Shown: piece after piece, positions 26,378 through 36,314 of the stretch
Position numbering within the stretch: the stretch's first letter is position 1
Layout: every line of letters begins with the position of its first letter
Assembly (NCBI GenBank): GCA_963838205.1
Contig: CAWIQF010000013.1
Coordinates: 1-64,000, forward strand
Direction: 5' to 3'
Source: CAIVVT01 sp963838205
GTDB taxonomy: Bacteria > Acidobacteriota > Terriglobia > Bryobacterales > Bryobacteraceae
Length of the DNA: 64,000 nt
The notes under the pieces: model-generated
Databases searched by the model: none
Told to the model about the DNA's origin: nothing
Seen by the model: only the letters and a program-made list of their open reading frames with translations
Position numbers and translations under genes: made by a program

Positions 26378-27260
26378 CTTTGACCCTCTGGTTTTGGTTT
26401 CCACTCCCGCGCCAGACGCTGCGCCTCCGCGATCTGTTGGGCGGTCATCTTCCCGGCAACGAGATCCCGATGTCAGCGTACTCCTTTTGGTCCTCACCAA
26501 TGGCTCGCGAAGCCGCAAGGTTCAGCCACATGTATGCCTGGACGTAGTCCTGCGGCACTCCTTGGCCCTTGGCATACATTTCGCCGAGGATGAACTGACC
26601 GTCCGCGTACCCCTGGTCGGCGGCTTTCCGGTACCAGCGGACGGCCTCGGCGTGGTCCCGTGACACTCCGAAATCTAGTTCATACATGGAGCCGAGGCTG
26701 AACTGACAGTGGGCGTTCCCCTGTTCGGCGCCTTTGCGGTACCAGCGGACGGCCTCGGCGTAGTCCTTCGGGACTCCGAGACCTAGTTCATACTTGGTGC
26801 CGAGGCTGAACTGAGCGTCAGCCTTTCCTTGTTCCGCGGCTTTCAGGTCCCAGCGGGCGGCCTCGGCGTAGTCCTGTGAGACTCCGCGGCCAAGGTCATA
26901 CATGAAACCGAGGCGGCTTTGAGCTTCCGCCATCCCCTGGTCGGCGGCTTTCCGGTACCAGCGCACGGCCTCGGCGTAGTCCTGTGAGACTCCGCGGCCA
27001 TGGTCATACATGATGCCGAGGCTCCACTGACCTTTCGCGTTCCCCTGGTCAGCGGCTTTGCGGAACCAGCGGACGGCCTCGGCGGAGTCTTGAGGCACCA
27101 TTTCGCCCGTGTCATATATCGCGCCAAGCGCGAGTTGAGCTGACGCATCGCCCATTTCGGCGGCTTGGCGCGCCTCGCTGAGGGGGGCATTCTTGCATCC
27201 GATTAGCAGGATCGCAGCTACGCAAGCTGTCAGTCGCGCGATTCTCCAGAGTGGTTTCAT
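26374..27260 (-). pseudogene. Sel1-repeat lipoprotein, C-terminal frameshift
   Basis: About 295 aa if repaired. Start ATG 27260 gives a lipoprotein signal peptide (WRIARLTACVAAILLIGC). Six Sel1/TPR-like 36-residue repeats follow (AEAVRWYRKAADQG, GVSQDYAEA), which form a superhelical protein-binding scaffold, here probably periplasmic. As given, the frame ends at 26445. Adding one G in GGG at 26466-26468 continues into DLVAGKMTAQQIAEAQRLAR and EWKPKPEGQR, the usual ending of such proteins, with stop at 26374. The repeats are nearly identical, so recent expansion is likely. Confidence 0.85.
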
Positions 27261-27993
<733 letters not shown>

Positions 27994-28009
27994 AGTCTTT
28001 GACCCTTTC

Positions 28010-28039
28010 TTTGTAGCGAATCCCGACCGTTGTTGTCAA
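28010..28039 (-). promoter_or_regulatory. Promoter of tRNA-Asn
   Basis: Minus strand TTGACA (28039-28034), 18-bp spacer, TACAAA (28015-28010), 16 bp ahead of the mature tRNA 5' end. The -35 box is perfect. Confidence 0.7.
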
Positions 28040-28180
28040 ACCGCGGGCCGCGGCGATGGCTCCAGATTCAGCGCGGGGCGAGGGCTCCAGCGAGGGCCGG
28101 CCCAGGCGCGGCCATTCCACACGCCGCTATTACACAACTCTTACGTGGCGCCGGCGGTGCCCTTGATACCTTCAATCTAG

Positions 28181-29140
28181 ATGGTTGTCCTCAGAGGGGC
28201 GGCCGCTGGAATGAACTGGGCGAGGACTGGCTTGCACATCGACACAGCACCTAGCGTTAACGACACCGCACCAATCGTCAAACACTCCGCACCCTTCCTT
28301 AAACGGGAGGGCGTGAACTGGATCTCGGCGACTGCTTTCACCGCGTTCCACATCGGGGCCCTGGCCGCGCTGTTTTTCTTCACTTGGCCGGCGTTTCTCA
28401 CGGCGCTGGGACTGTACTGGCTCTCGCTGAGCCTGGGCATCGGCATGGGTTACCACCGGCTGCTGACCCACCGCGGCTACAAAGTGCCGCGCTACTTTGA
28501 GTACTTCCTGGCGATTTGCGGCACGCTGGCGCTGGAGGGCGGACCGATCCCATGGGTGGCGACGCACCGCGTGCATCACCAGTTCTCCGATCTGCCCGGC
28601 GATCCGCACACGCCGCGCGACGGGCGCTGGTGGGCGCACATTCTGTGGATGCTGACCGGCGATCCGACCAACGCCAATACCGCCGAATGCGCGCGCTACG
28701 CACCCGACCTGGCCAAGGATCCTTTCTATGTCTGGCTGAGCCGCTATCACTGGGTCCCGCTGACGCTCCTCGGACTCGTGCTGCTGGCCGTGGGCGGCAT
28801 CCCGTTCGTCCTGTGGGGCATCTTCTTCCGCGTCACCGCGGGCCAGCACGTGACCTGGATGGTCAATTCCATCACCCACATCTGGGGCTCGCGCCGGTTT
28901 GCCACGCGCGACGATTCGCGCAACAACTGGTTCGTGGCGCTGCTGAGCTTCGGCGAAGGCTGGCACAACAACCACCACGCCCATCCGGTCTCGGCCCGGC
29001 ACGGCCTGGCATGGTATGAGTTGGACATCACCTATATGACGATTCGGCTGTGCGAGAAACTGGGCTTGGCCCGCGCCGTGAAAGTCGCGCGACTGGCTCC
29101 CGCCGGCCAACCGGGCGCCGCGCGCCGGCAGGCGGCCTGA
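28181..29140 (+). CDS. Membrane fatty acid (acyl-CoA) desaturase
   Basis: 319-aa di-iron membrane desaturase that introduces a double bond into fatty acyl chains. The three histidine boxes are present: HRLLTH, HRVHH and HNNHHAH, with hydrophobic segments between (AALFFFTWPAFLTALGLYWL, LTLLGLVLLAVGGIPFVLWG). The length is typical of the bacterial delta-9 type. ATG 28211 is an alternative start. First chromosomal gene right of the tRNA; no operon partner. Confidence 0.92.
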   Translation: MVVLRGAAAGMNWARTGLHIDTAPSVNDTAPIVKHSAPFLKREGVNWISATAFTAFHIGALAALFFFTWPAFLTALGLYWLSLSLGIGMGYHRLLTHRGYKVPRYFEYFLAICGTLALEGGPIPWVATHRVHHQFSDLPGDPHTPRDGRWWAHILWMLTGDPTNANTAECARYAPDLAKDPFYVWLSRYHWVPLTLLGLVLLAVGGIPFVLWGIFFRVTAGQHVTWMVNSITHIWGSRRFATRDDSRNNWFVALLSFGEGWHNNHHAHPVSARHGLAWYELDITYMTIRLCEKLGLARAVKVARLAPAGQPGAARRQAA

Positions 29141-29264
29141 GCCGCGCGCGATCAGGCCGAATCGGCTCATCCACTCCATCGCGCCCGCTCCGCGCTTCTC
29201 GTCCAATACCCCACTACTCCTCCCGTCGGCCGTGCTCGCGCGCCGGCAGGGTTAAGCTGGAGTC

Positions 29265-30158
29265 ATGGTGCTTGAGAGCCGCCGCAAATCGATGGCGCTG
29301 TTCATCACTCTCGGCGCCAGCCTGATCCTCGTCATCCTGATCCTCTACATCGGCTGGGTGCTGCTCAACTGGCGCAACGGCATTCTGCTGTTCCTGGGCG
29401 TGCTGATGCTGGCCTTCATCATCACCGGCGTCGTCCTGAACACGATCTTCCTGGTCCGCGAAATCCGCCGCAACGAGCAGCACGATGCCTTCATCAACGC
29501 CGTCACGCACGAGCTGAAGACGCCCGTGGCCTCGATCCGGCTGTACCTGGAAACGCTGCAGACGCGCGCCGTCGACGAGGCGAAAAGGGCCGAGTTTTAC
29601 CGCATCATGCTGGCCGACAGCGACCGGTTGCTAGCCACCATCGAGCAGGTGCTCCGCACCGGGCGCATGGGCCAGTCGGGCCCCAAGCTGAATCTGACGA
29701 ACATCGAAATCAACGCTCTCGTGGAGGAGTGTCTGGAGCGTACGCGACAGTTGCATCACGTCCCCGAGCGAGCGCTTGAATACTCGCCCGGGCCTCCCGT
29801 CACAATCCTGGGCGATCTCGACGACGTACGGGCGGCGGTTGCCAATCTGATCGACAACGCCGTGAAATACTCGGGCAATACGGCGAAAATCGTGGTGGAA
29901 ACGGCGGTGGTGGACGACACCTTCGTCACGCTGCGCGTGCGCGATCAGGGGCCGGGCCTGGAGAAAAGCGAGCTGAAGCGCGTTTTCAAGCGCTTCTACC
30001 GCGTGCAAGGGCAGCTCGCCGCGCGCGTCAAAGGCACGGGCTTGGGGTTGTACATCGTGCGCGCGGTGGCCAAACAGCACGGCGGACGGGCGTGGGCCGA
30101 GAGCGAGGGCCCGGGACACGGCAGCACCTTCGTGCTGCAGCTCCCGCGCGTGCGGTGA
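29265..30158 (+). CDS. Membrane sensor histidine kinase
   Basis: 297-aa kinase with two N-terminal membrane helices (ALFITLGASLILVILILYIG and LLFLGVLMLAFIITGVVL), almost no periplasmic domain, and the full core: H box HELKTPVASIR, N box NLIDNAVKYS, DQGPGL, FKRFYR, GTGLGLYI. The signal is probably sensed within or near the membrane. It stops five bases before the OmpR-type regulator, its evident partner. Confidence 0.93.
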   Translation: MVLESRRKSMALFITLGASLILVILILYIGWVLLNWRNGILLFLGVLMLAFIITGVVLNTIFLVREIRRNEQHDAFINAVTHELKTPVASIRLYLETLQTRAVDEAKRAEFYRIMLADSDRLLATIEQVLRTGRMGQSGPKLNLTNIEINALVEECLERTRQLHHVPERALEYSPGPPVTILGDLDDVRAAVANLIDNAVKYSGNTAKIVVETAVVDDTFVTLRVRDQGPGLEKSELKRVFKRFYRVQGQLAARVKGTGLGLYIVRAVAKQHGGRAWAESEGPGHGSTFVLQLPRVR

Positions 30159-30162
30159 AGCG

Positions 30163-30915
30163 ATGCGTCGCGTTCTGATTGTCGAAGACGAGCACCACCT
30201 GGCGGACGGCCTGCGCTTCAACCTCGAAGCGGAGGACTACCAGGTGCACGTGGTGGACACGGGCGAGGCCGCCCTGGAACTGCTGCTGGCGCCGTCTCCG
30301 CCTTTCGACGTCGTCATGCTGGACGTCATGCTGCCCGGCATCGACGGCTTCACGGTCATCAGTGAGCTGCGCCAGAAGGGGCAGTTCATTCCGACCCTCA
30401 TGCTGACCGCGCGCAACCACCCCGACGACGTGCTGCGCGGTTTCACCGCCGGCGCCGACGACTACCTCACCAAACCCTTCGAGCTGGCCATGCTGCTGGC
30501 GCGCCTGCGCAGCCTGCTGCGGCGCACGGAATGGCTGCGCGCGGCATCTGCCGGCGTGCCGGGGGCCAGCCCCGCCGCGACGGACGACGCCGCCAGCCAG
30601 CCCCCCGACAGCTACGCGTTTGGCGAGATCTCGGTCGACTTCGACCGGCTCGAGCTGTGCGTACGCGGCAAGGTGTTCCCGCTGACCCTGATGGAGGCCA
30701 ATCTGCTGCGTTACCTGATCGAACACGAGGGCAAACCGGTCTCGCGCAAGGCCATGCTGGAGGACGTCTGGGGCCTGCACGAGGATACCGACACGCGCGC
30801 CATCGACAACTTCATCGTGCGGCTGCGGCGCTACATCGAGGACGATCCAACCACGCCCCGGCACCTGCTCACCGTGCGTGGCGTAGGCTATCGCTTCGTC
30901 GCCGCGCCGGAGTAA
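30163..30915 (+). CDS. OmpR-family response regulator
   Basis: 250-aa two-component regulator. Receiver: VEDEHHLADG acidic pocket, phospho-acceptor Asp in VMLDVMLPGIDG, TARNHPDD, and LTKPFELAML with the conserved Lys. Linker of about 35 residues rich in Ala/Pro, then a winged-helix output domain (LTLMEANLLRYLIEH, DNFIVRLRRYIE, VRGVGYRF). Co-transcribed with the kinase upstream. Confidence 0.95.
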   Translation: MRRVLIVEDEHHLADGLRFNLEAEDYQVHVVDTGEAALELLLAPSPPFDVVMLDVMLPGIDGFTVISELRQKGQFIPTLMLTARNHPDDVLRGFTAGADDYLTKPFELAMLLARLRSLLRRTEWLRAASAGVPGASPAATDDAASQPPDSYAFGEISVDFDRLELCVRGKVFPLTLMEANLLRYLIEHEGKPVSRKAMLEDVWGLHEDTDTRAIDNFIVRLRRYIEDDPTTPRHLLTVRGVGYRFVAAPE

Positions 30916-30954
30916 CAACGAGGTACGCAAGACAAACAACTGGGATATCACACC

Positions 30955-31485
30955 ATGCGGAGCTATTCACCAATGACCACGATCTTTAGGACATTCGTCT
31001 CAATGGCGCTCATGTCATTCTCAGCTTTGGCACAACAACATGCGCTTAAGGATTCCTTACCCGATCATATGACGGGCAAATGGGTTCTTCAGGGCACTAT
31101 TGCTGGAAAAACGACGACGCACGATATCGAAGCCGAGTGGGTGCTGGGTCATGAGTACATACAACTCCACGAAGTGTCGCGCGAGAAGGATGCCCAAGGC
31201 CAGCCGGCGTATCAAGCGATTGTTTTCCTCGGCTGGGACCAGGCGTTGAACCAGTACACCTGCCTGTGGCTCGATACAACCGGCGGTGATGGCCTTTCGG
31301 CCGAGGCGATCGGCCATGCCAGGCGCGGCGGCGATGAGATCGCGTTCCTGTTTAATTACAAGGACGACATATTCCACACTACCTTCGCTTACGACAAGAG
31401 TACAGACACCTGGCAGTGGATTATGGATGGTGAAGTCGGCGGTAAACTGCGTCCTTTTGCGCGAGTAAAACTCACCAGAAAATAG
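30955..31485 (+). CDS. Secreted DUF1579-like protein
   Basis: 176-aa protein with a signal peptide (FRTFVSMALMSFSALAQQ) and a beta-rich body: MTGKWVLQGTIAGKTTTHD, EWVLGHEYIQLHEVS, YQAIVFLGWDQALNQYTCLW, IMDGEVGGKLRPFARVKL. This resembles the lipocalin-like DUF1579 group of unknown function. Start could also be ATG 30973. AT-richer than its neighbours. Isolated gene followed by a repeat field. Confidence 0.75.
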   Translation: MRSYSPMTTIFRTFVSMALMSFSALAQQHALKDSLPDHMTGKWVLQGTIAGKTTTHDIEAEWVLGHEYIQLHEVSREKDAQGQPAYQAIVFLGWDQALNQYTCLWLDTTGGDGLSAEAIGHARRGGDEIAFLFNYKDDIFHTTFAYDKSTDTWQWIMDGEVGGKLRPFARVKLTRK

Positions 31486-31560
31486 CCATGCCGAACTTCA
31501 GTAGGGAATACAGACGCGATAGCGCCTGACTAACCTGCCATTTACCTCGGATCCGGCGGT

Positions 31561-31960
31561 TCTCCGCGTTGTTACCAAGCCGCGACCGTTGTTACCAAGC
31601 CGCGACTGTCTGACGGGGCCGCGACTGTCTGACGGGGCCGCGACTGTCTGACGGGGCCGCGACTGTCTGACGGAGCCGCGACTGTCAAGGAGCGGTTGCT
31701 TCACGCTTGCACAACGAGCCGCGACCGTTGTTTCTGAGCCGCGACCGTTGTTACTGAGCCGCGACTGTCAAGGAGCGGTTGCTTCACGATTGCACAACGA
31801 GCCGCGACCGCTGTTTCTGAACCGCGACCGCTGTTTCTGAACCGCGACCGCTGTTTCTGAACCGCGACGATGTTTCTGAGCCGCGACGATGTTTCTGAGC
31901 CGCGACTGAAAGGAGCGGTCGTGTTGTTACTGAGCCGCGACTGCAGGAGCGGTTCTTGAC
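31561..31960. repeat. Intergenic cluster of GAGCCGCGAC repeats
   Basis: About 400 bp made of short units built on GCCGCGACTGTCTGACGGG (four tandem copies near 31610-31680) and GAGCCGCGACCGTTGTTTCT variants (many copies to 31950), interspersed with AAGGAGCGGTTGCTTCACG. The same words recur near 41.85, 42.2, 50.9 and 51.2 kb. It looks like a dispersed family expanding by slippage; no gene is supported here. Confidence 0.85.
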
Positions 31961-32043
31961 TTCGACGCCCTCTGCAACAACCACTCGCAAACTCCCCGCG
32001 ATCGCGGCCGGCGTTCGTCTATGCTGTTCAAAGGAGCGACAAC

Positions 32044-33033
32044 ATGCCTTACACCGCGGCCGAGAACCGCTATGCCACGATGCGCTACAACCGCTGCGGC
32101 CGCAGCGGCCTGAAGCTGCCCGCCGTGGCGCTGGGGCTGTGGCACAACTTCGGCGGCGACGATGTTTATGAGAACGGCCGCGCGATGGCGCGCCGCGCCT
32201 TCGACCTGGGCATCACGCACTTCGACCTGGCCAACAACTACGGCCCGCCCTACGGCTCGGCCGAGGAGAGCTTCGGCCGGATCCTGGCGCAGGACCTCAA
32301 GCCCTACCGCGACGAGCTGGTGATCTCCTCCAAGGCCGGCTGGGACATGTGGCCCGGCCCGTACGGCGACCTCGGTTCGCGCAAGTACCTCGTCGCCAGC
32401 CTCGACCAGAGCCTCAAGCGCATGGGCCTCGAATACGTCGACATCTTCTACCATCACCGCCCCGATCCCGGCACGCCGCTCGAGGAGACCATGGGCGCGC
32501 TCGACCACATCGTGCGCAGCGGCCGCGCTCTGTACGCGGGCATTTCCGCCTACTCGCCCGAACTGACCCGCCGCGCGGCTCAAATACTGCGCTCGCTGGG
32601 CACGCCGTGCCTGATCCACCAGCCCTCCTACTCCATGTTCAACCGCACCCTGGAGGGCGGTTTGCTCGAGGTGCTGGACACCGAAGGCATCGGTTGCATC
32701 GTCTTTTCGCCGCTCGCCCAGGGCCTGCTCACGGACAAGTATCTGACCGGGATTCCGGAAGGCTCGCGCGCTTCGAGGGGCCACTTCCTCAAGCCCGAAA
32801 ACATCACCGCGGACAAGCGCAACCGCATCCGCCGCCTCAACGAACTGGCCGGCCGGCGCGGACAAAAGTTGGCGCAAATGGCCGTAGCCTGGGTGCTGCG
32901 CCACGCGCAAGTGACCTCGGCCATCATCGGCGCCAGCCACGCGGCGCACATCGACGACGCCGTCGGCGCGCTGAACAATGCGGCCTTCAGCGCCGAAGAG
33001 CTGCAGAGCATCGACGCGATCCTGAGCGCGTAG
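32044..33033 (+). CDS. Aldo-keto reductase (YghZ/Gpr-like)
   Basis: 329-aa NADPH-dependent reductase of the YghZ (L-glyceraldehyde-3-phosphate reductase) type. Catalytic tetrad visible as D and Y in HFDLANNYGPPYGSAEE, K in ISSKAGWDMWPGPYG and H in YHHRPD; cofactor end SPLAQGLLTDKYL and AIIGASH. Role: carbonyl or methylglyoxal detoxification. The AAAGGAGCGAC ribosome site resembles the last unit of the repeat cluster immediately upstream. Confidence 0.92.
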   Translation: MPYTAAENRYATMRYNRCGRSGLKLPAVALGLWHNFGGDDVYENGRAMARRAFDLGITHFDLANNYGPPYGSAEESFGRILAQDLKPYRDELVISSKAGWDMWPGPYGDLGSRKYLVASLDQSLKRMGLEYVDIFYHHRPDPGTPLEETMGALDHIVRSGRALYAGISAYSPELTRRAAQILRSLGTPCLIHQPSYSMFNRTLEGGLLEVLDTEGIGCIVFSPLAQGLLTDKYLTGIPEGSRASRGHFLKPENITADKRNRIRRLNELAGRRGQKLAQMAVAWVLRHAQVTSAIIGASHAAHIDDAVGALNNAAFSAEELQSIDAILSA

Positions 33034-33089
33034 CGGGCGCGAATCTCGGCACACTGCCGCCGTCTGATTCGCGCATTGTTGGATTCGCC

Positions 33090-34415
33090 TTGACCTACGA
33101 TGCCATCATCCTCGGAGCCGGCGCCGCCGGCCTGTTCTGCGCGGCCTTGGCCGGCCAACGCGGCCGGCGCGTGCTGGTGCTCGAGCACGCCGAACGGCCC
33201 GGTAAGAAGATCCTGATCTCCGGCGGCGGCCGCTGCAATTTCACGAATCTGCGCACGACGGCGACGAACTTCCTGTCGGCCAACCCGCACTTCGCCAAGT
33301 CGGCGCTGGCGCGTTACACGCCGGCCGACTTCGTCGCGCTGGTCGAGAAGCACCGCATTCCGTACCACGAGAAAACGGCCGGCCAACTCTTCTGCGACGG
33401 CCCGGCACAGGCCATCCTGACCATGCTGCAAGCGGAATGTCGCGCCGGCGGAGTCGAAATGCAACTCAGTTGCAGCGTGAAAAGCGCGCGGAAAACCACG
33501 CTTTTCACAGTCGAAACCGCGCAAGAAACCTACCAATCCACGGCGCTAGTCGTAGCCACGGGCGGCCTCTCGATCCCCAAACTCGGCGCAACCGACCTGG
33601 GCTACCGCTTGGCGCGGCAGTTCGGCCTGAAGGTCGAACCACCGTACCCGGCGCTGGTGCCGCTGACCTTCGACGCGGACCACCGCCGCCAATGGTGCGA
33701 CCTCGCCGGCGTGGCGGCGGAGGTGAACGCGCGCTTCGGCGGCCACTCGTTCCGCGAGCAGATGCTGATCACCCACCGCGGCTTGAGCGGCCCGGCGATC
33801 CTGCAGATCTCGTCGTATTGGAACCGGCCCGGCGGCGCAGCGGGAGTCCGCATGCGCCTGCGGCCCACCGCTGGTCATGAGAATCCGGGCACGATTGATT
33901 CTCAGGCCAGCGGTCTTGTGTTGTTACCGAGCAGTGACCACACGGAGCGGTCTTGCCGAGGGTCGATTCTCAAGCACGCAGCCCACGACTCCACGGCGAA
34001 AGCACTACGGCTGGACCTGCTGCCCGGTCGCAGCTTCAGGGAAATCGTGGAGGCGCGCCGCGCCTCCGGCGACAAGTCGGCCGTGAAAACCCTTCTGGCC
34101 GAGAGCCTGCCCCGCCGGCTGGCCGAGCGCTGGCTGGACCTCGAGGGCTTCGGCCAGCCCACGCCGCCGCTCGCCCGGCTCGAAGAGCGGCTGCACGCCT
34201 GGACCGTGATTCCGGCCGGCAGCGAAGGCTTCGAAAAGGCCGAAGTCACCGGCGGGGGCGTCTCCACCGGCGATCTGGACTCGAAAACCATGCAAGCGCG
34301 CAACGCGCCGGGGCTATTCTTCGTCGGTGAAGTAGTGGATGTAACCGGCCACCTGGGCGGTTACAATTTTCAATGGGCCTGGGCGTCGGCCTGCGCCGCG
34401 GCGCAAGCGCTGTGA
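33090..34415 (+). CDS. BaiN/HI0933-like flavoprotein with an internal insertion
   Basis: 441-aa FAD-dependent oxidoreductase: GAGAAGLFCAALAGQRG dinucleotide motif, PGKKILISGGGRCNFTN, ATGGLSIPKLGATDLGY, and C-terminal FFVGEVVDVTGHLGGYNFQW. TTG 33090 is the likely start. The family is usually about 400 aa. Here ILQISSYW is followed by roughly 55 extra residues before LRLDLLPGRSF. The DNA there (33880-33960) contains GTTGTTACCGAGC and GGAGCGGTC words of the intergenic repeat family, so an in-frame repeat insertion is likely. Substrate unknown. Confidence 0.88.
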   Translation: MTYDAIILGAGAAGLFCAALAGQRGRRVLVLEHAERPGKKILISGGGRCNFTNLRTTATNFLSANPHFAKSALARYTPADFVALVEKHRIPYHEKTAGQLFCDGPAQAILTMLQAECRAGGVEMQLSCSVKSARKTTLFTVETAQETYQSTALVVATGGLSIPKLGATDLGYRLARQFGLKVEPPYPALVPLTFDADHRRQWCDLAGVAAEVNARFGGHSFREQMLITHRGLSGPAILQISSYWNRPGGAAGVRMRLRPTAGHENPGTIDSQASGLVLLPSSDHTERSCRGSILKHAAHDSTAKALRLDLLPGRSFREIVEARRASGDKSAVKTLLAESLPRRLAERWLDLEGFGQPTPPLARLEERLHAWTVIPAGSEGFEKAEVTGGGVSTGDLDSKTMQARNAPGLFFVGEVVDVTGHLGGYNFQWAWASACAAAQAL

Positions 34416-34474
34416 AGCGGACGGCGTCGGGATGGCAATGCGCGTTGAATCGTCCGATGAATGGAAGGCAACCA

Positions 34475-35221
34475 ATGAGGCGAACTCCGATGGCCGGCCT
34501 GCTCGCCGCGCTGGCCCTGGCGGGCCTCGTAGCGGCGCGGACCGGTGACAAGAAACAGACCGCCCCGGAGCCGAAAACGGTGGCCTCCGGATCGGCCTCC
34601 GACGAGAAAATCGAGATCGCGGCGCGGGCATTCCTGGACAAGGAATCGATGAAGGAAGCGCTGGGCAGGGACCTCGGCGCGGGTTACCTGATCGTCGAAG
34701 TCACGGTCACGCCCAAAGGCGAGGACAAGCTCGACCTCGATGTGGACGACTTCCTGTTGCGCAGCGACAAGGACGGCCAGCATTCGCGGCCGCTGACGCC
34801 CTCGCAGGTGGCCGGCGGCGCGGTGATGGTGGTCAAGTCGGTCGGCGGCCAGCAGGGCCGCGGCATGGCCGACCAGCAGCGCGTTCCAATCGGGGGTTAT
34901 CCCGGCGGCGGCTACCCGGGCGGCGGGTATCCCGGCGGCGTGCCCTCGACCATCCCCATGGGCGCTCCGATGGGCGGCAGCGCCACGGCCGACACTTCGG
35001 AGGCGTCGGCCAGCATCGAAGACAAGAACGCGGGCAAGCCCAATCCGCTGCTCGACGCCCTCAAAGCCAAAGTGCTCCAGGGCGGCGAGATCGACCACCC
35101 CGTGACCGGGCTGCTATACTTCCAGATCGACGGCAAAGTGAAGCCCAAGCAGCTCGAACTGGTCTACCGCAAAGCGCCGCCGCGCGTCAGCCTGCGCTTC
35201 AAGGATCCCAACAAAAAGTGA
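34475..35221 (+). CDS. Secreted hypothetical protein with PGGGY repeats
   Basis: About 248 aa. The N-terminal hydrophobic segment (LLAALALAGLVAA) acts as a signal or anchor. A soluble domain (AGYLIVEVTVTPKGEDKLDL) is followed by GGYPGGGYPGGGYPGG and a second domain ending VSLRFKDPNKK. ATG 34475 has a GGAAGG site. Its TGA overlaps the GTG of the next gene (GTGA), so the two are translated together. Function unknown; similar proteins are common in Acidobacteriota (impression, unchecked). Confidence 0.7.
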   Translation: MRRTPMAGLLAALALAGLVAARTGDKKQTAPEPKTVASGSASDEKIEIAARAFLDKESMKEALGRDLGAGYLIVEVTVTPKGEDKLDLDVDDFLLRSDKDGQHSRPLTPSQVAGGAVMVVKSVGGQQGRGMADQQRVPIGGYPGGGYPGGGYPGGVPSTIPMGAPMGGSATADTSEASASIEDKNAGKPNPLLDALKAKVLQGGEIDHPVTGLLYFQIDGKVKPKQLELVYRKAPPRVSLRFKDPNKK

Positions 35222-36312
35222 GCCGCATTCAGGATCTCGACACCCCGGCGCTGGTCATCGACGTCGATACGATGGAGCGCAACCTGGCGTGCGCCGCCGC
35301 CTACGCGCAGCGCCATGGGTTGCGCCTGCGTCCGCACACCAAGACGCACAAGATCCCCGCGCTGGGCCGGCGTCAGATCGAGCTCGGCGCGGCCGGCCTG
35401 ACGGTCGCCAAAACCACCGAAGGCGAGGTCATGCTGGCCTCCGGCACGCCCGATCTGCTGATCGCCTATCCGGTCGTGGGCGAAGCGAAACTGGCGCGTC
35501 TCATCGAACTCGCGCGGCGCGTGCAAGTCACCGTGGCGCTGGATGACGCGCGGGTGGCCGCGCTCATCAGCGCGGCGGCGGCGCGCGCGGGCGTCGAGAT
35601 CGGCATTCTGGCCGAAGCCGACCTGGGCCTGCTGAGAGTGGGCGTGACGCCGGGGCCGGCGCTGCTCGCTCTCGTGAAAAACGTGCTGGCTCTGCCGGCG
35701 CTGCGCTGGCGCGGCGTGGCGTTCTATCCCGGCCACATCAAGGACCACGTCGCCGAAAGCCTGGGCGCCCTCGAGCGCCTGCGTCACGCCGTGCCGGCCA
35801 TGCTCGACGCGCTCAAAAAGGAAGGGCTCGATCCCGAGATCGTCAGCGGCGGTTCGACGCCCCTGCTGTGGGACTCGCACACCATCGCCGGAGTGAACGA
35901 AATTCGGCCCGGCACCTACATTTTCAACGACCGCAATACCGTGTTGAGCGGCGCCTGCGGCCGCGCGGATTGCGCCGCCACGGTGGTCTGCACGGTCGTT
36001 TCGGCGCAGGACGACCGCATGATGATCGACGGCGGCTCGAAGACCTTTTCGTCCGATCGCGCCTCCGACGGCGGCGACGTGTTGTACGGCGCAATCGATG
36101 GCGACGCCGGGGCGCGCTTCCACAAAATGAACGAGGAACACGGCTACATCGACCTGGCGCGCGCCGAACGAAACTACCGCCCCGGCGACCGCGTGCGTGT
36201 GCTGATGAACCACGTTTGCGCCGCCATGAACCTGCACGAGCAGGTGTGGGCCGTGCGCGGCGAGGAAGTCGTCGCCAGTTGGAAAGTCGAAGCCCGCGGC
36301 AAGCTGCAATAG
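35218..36312 (+). CDS. D-threonine aldolase-like PLP enzyme
   Basis: 364-aa fold-type III PLP enzyme. N-terminal DTPALVIDVDTMERNL and RPHTKTHKIPALG carry the Lys that binds PLP; SGGSTPLLW holds the phosphate. C-terminal DGGSKTFSSDR and NHVCAAMNLHEQVW supply the metal-binding His and Cys typical of D-threonine aldolases. Probable reaction: retro-aldol cleavage of D-beta-hydroxy amino acids. Start GTG 35218 overlaps the previous gene. Confidence 0.9.
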   Translation: MSRIQDLDTPALVIDVDTMERNLACAAAYAQRHGLRLRPHTKTHKIPALGRRQIELGAAGLTVAKTTEGEVMLASGTPDLLIAYPVVGEAKLARLIELARRVQVTVALDDARVAALISAAAARAGVEIGILAEADLGLLRVGVTPGPALLALVKNVLALPALRWRGVAFYPGHIKDHVAESLGALERLRHAVPAMLDALKKEGLDPEIVSGGSTPLLWDSHTIAGVNEIRPGTYIFNDRNTVLSGACGRADCAATVVCTVVSAQDDRMMIDGGSKTFSSDRASDGGDVLYGAIDGDAGARFHKMNEEHGYIDLARAERNYRPGDRVRVLMNHVCAAMNLHEQVWAVRGEEVVASWKVEARGKLQ

Positions 36313-36314
36313 CC

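Noticed and set aside
31561..31960. CRISPR or tandem protein-coding repeats
   Set aside because: Units are of mixed length and order, frames are inconsistent, and no start or ribosome site is present.
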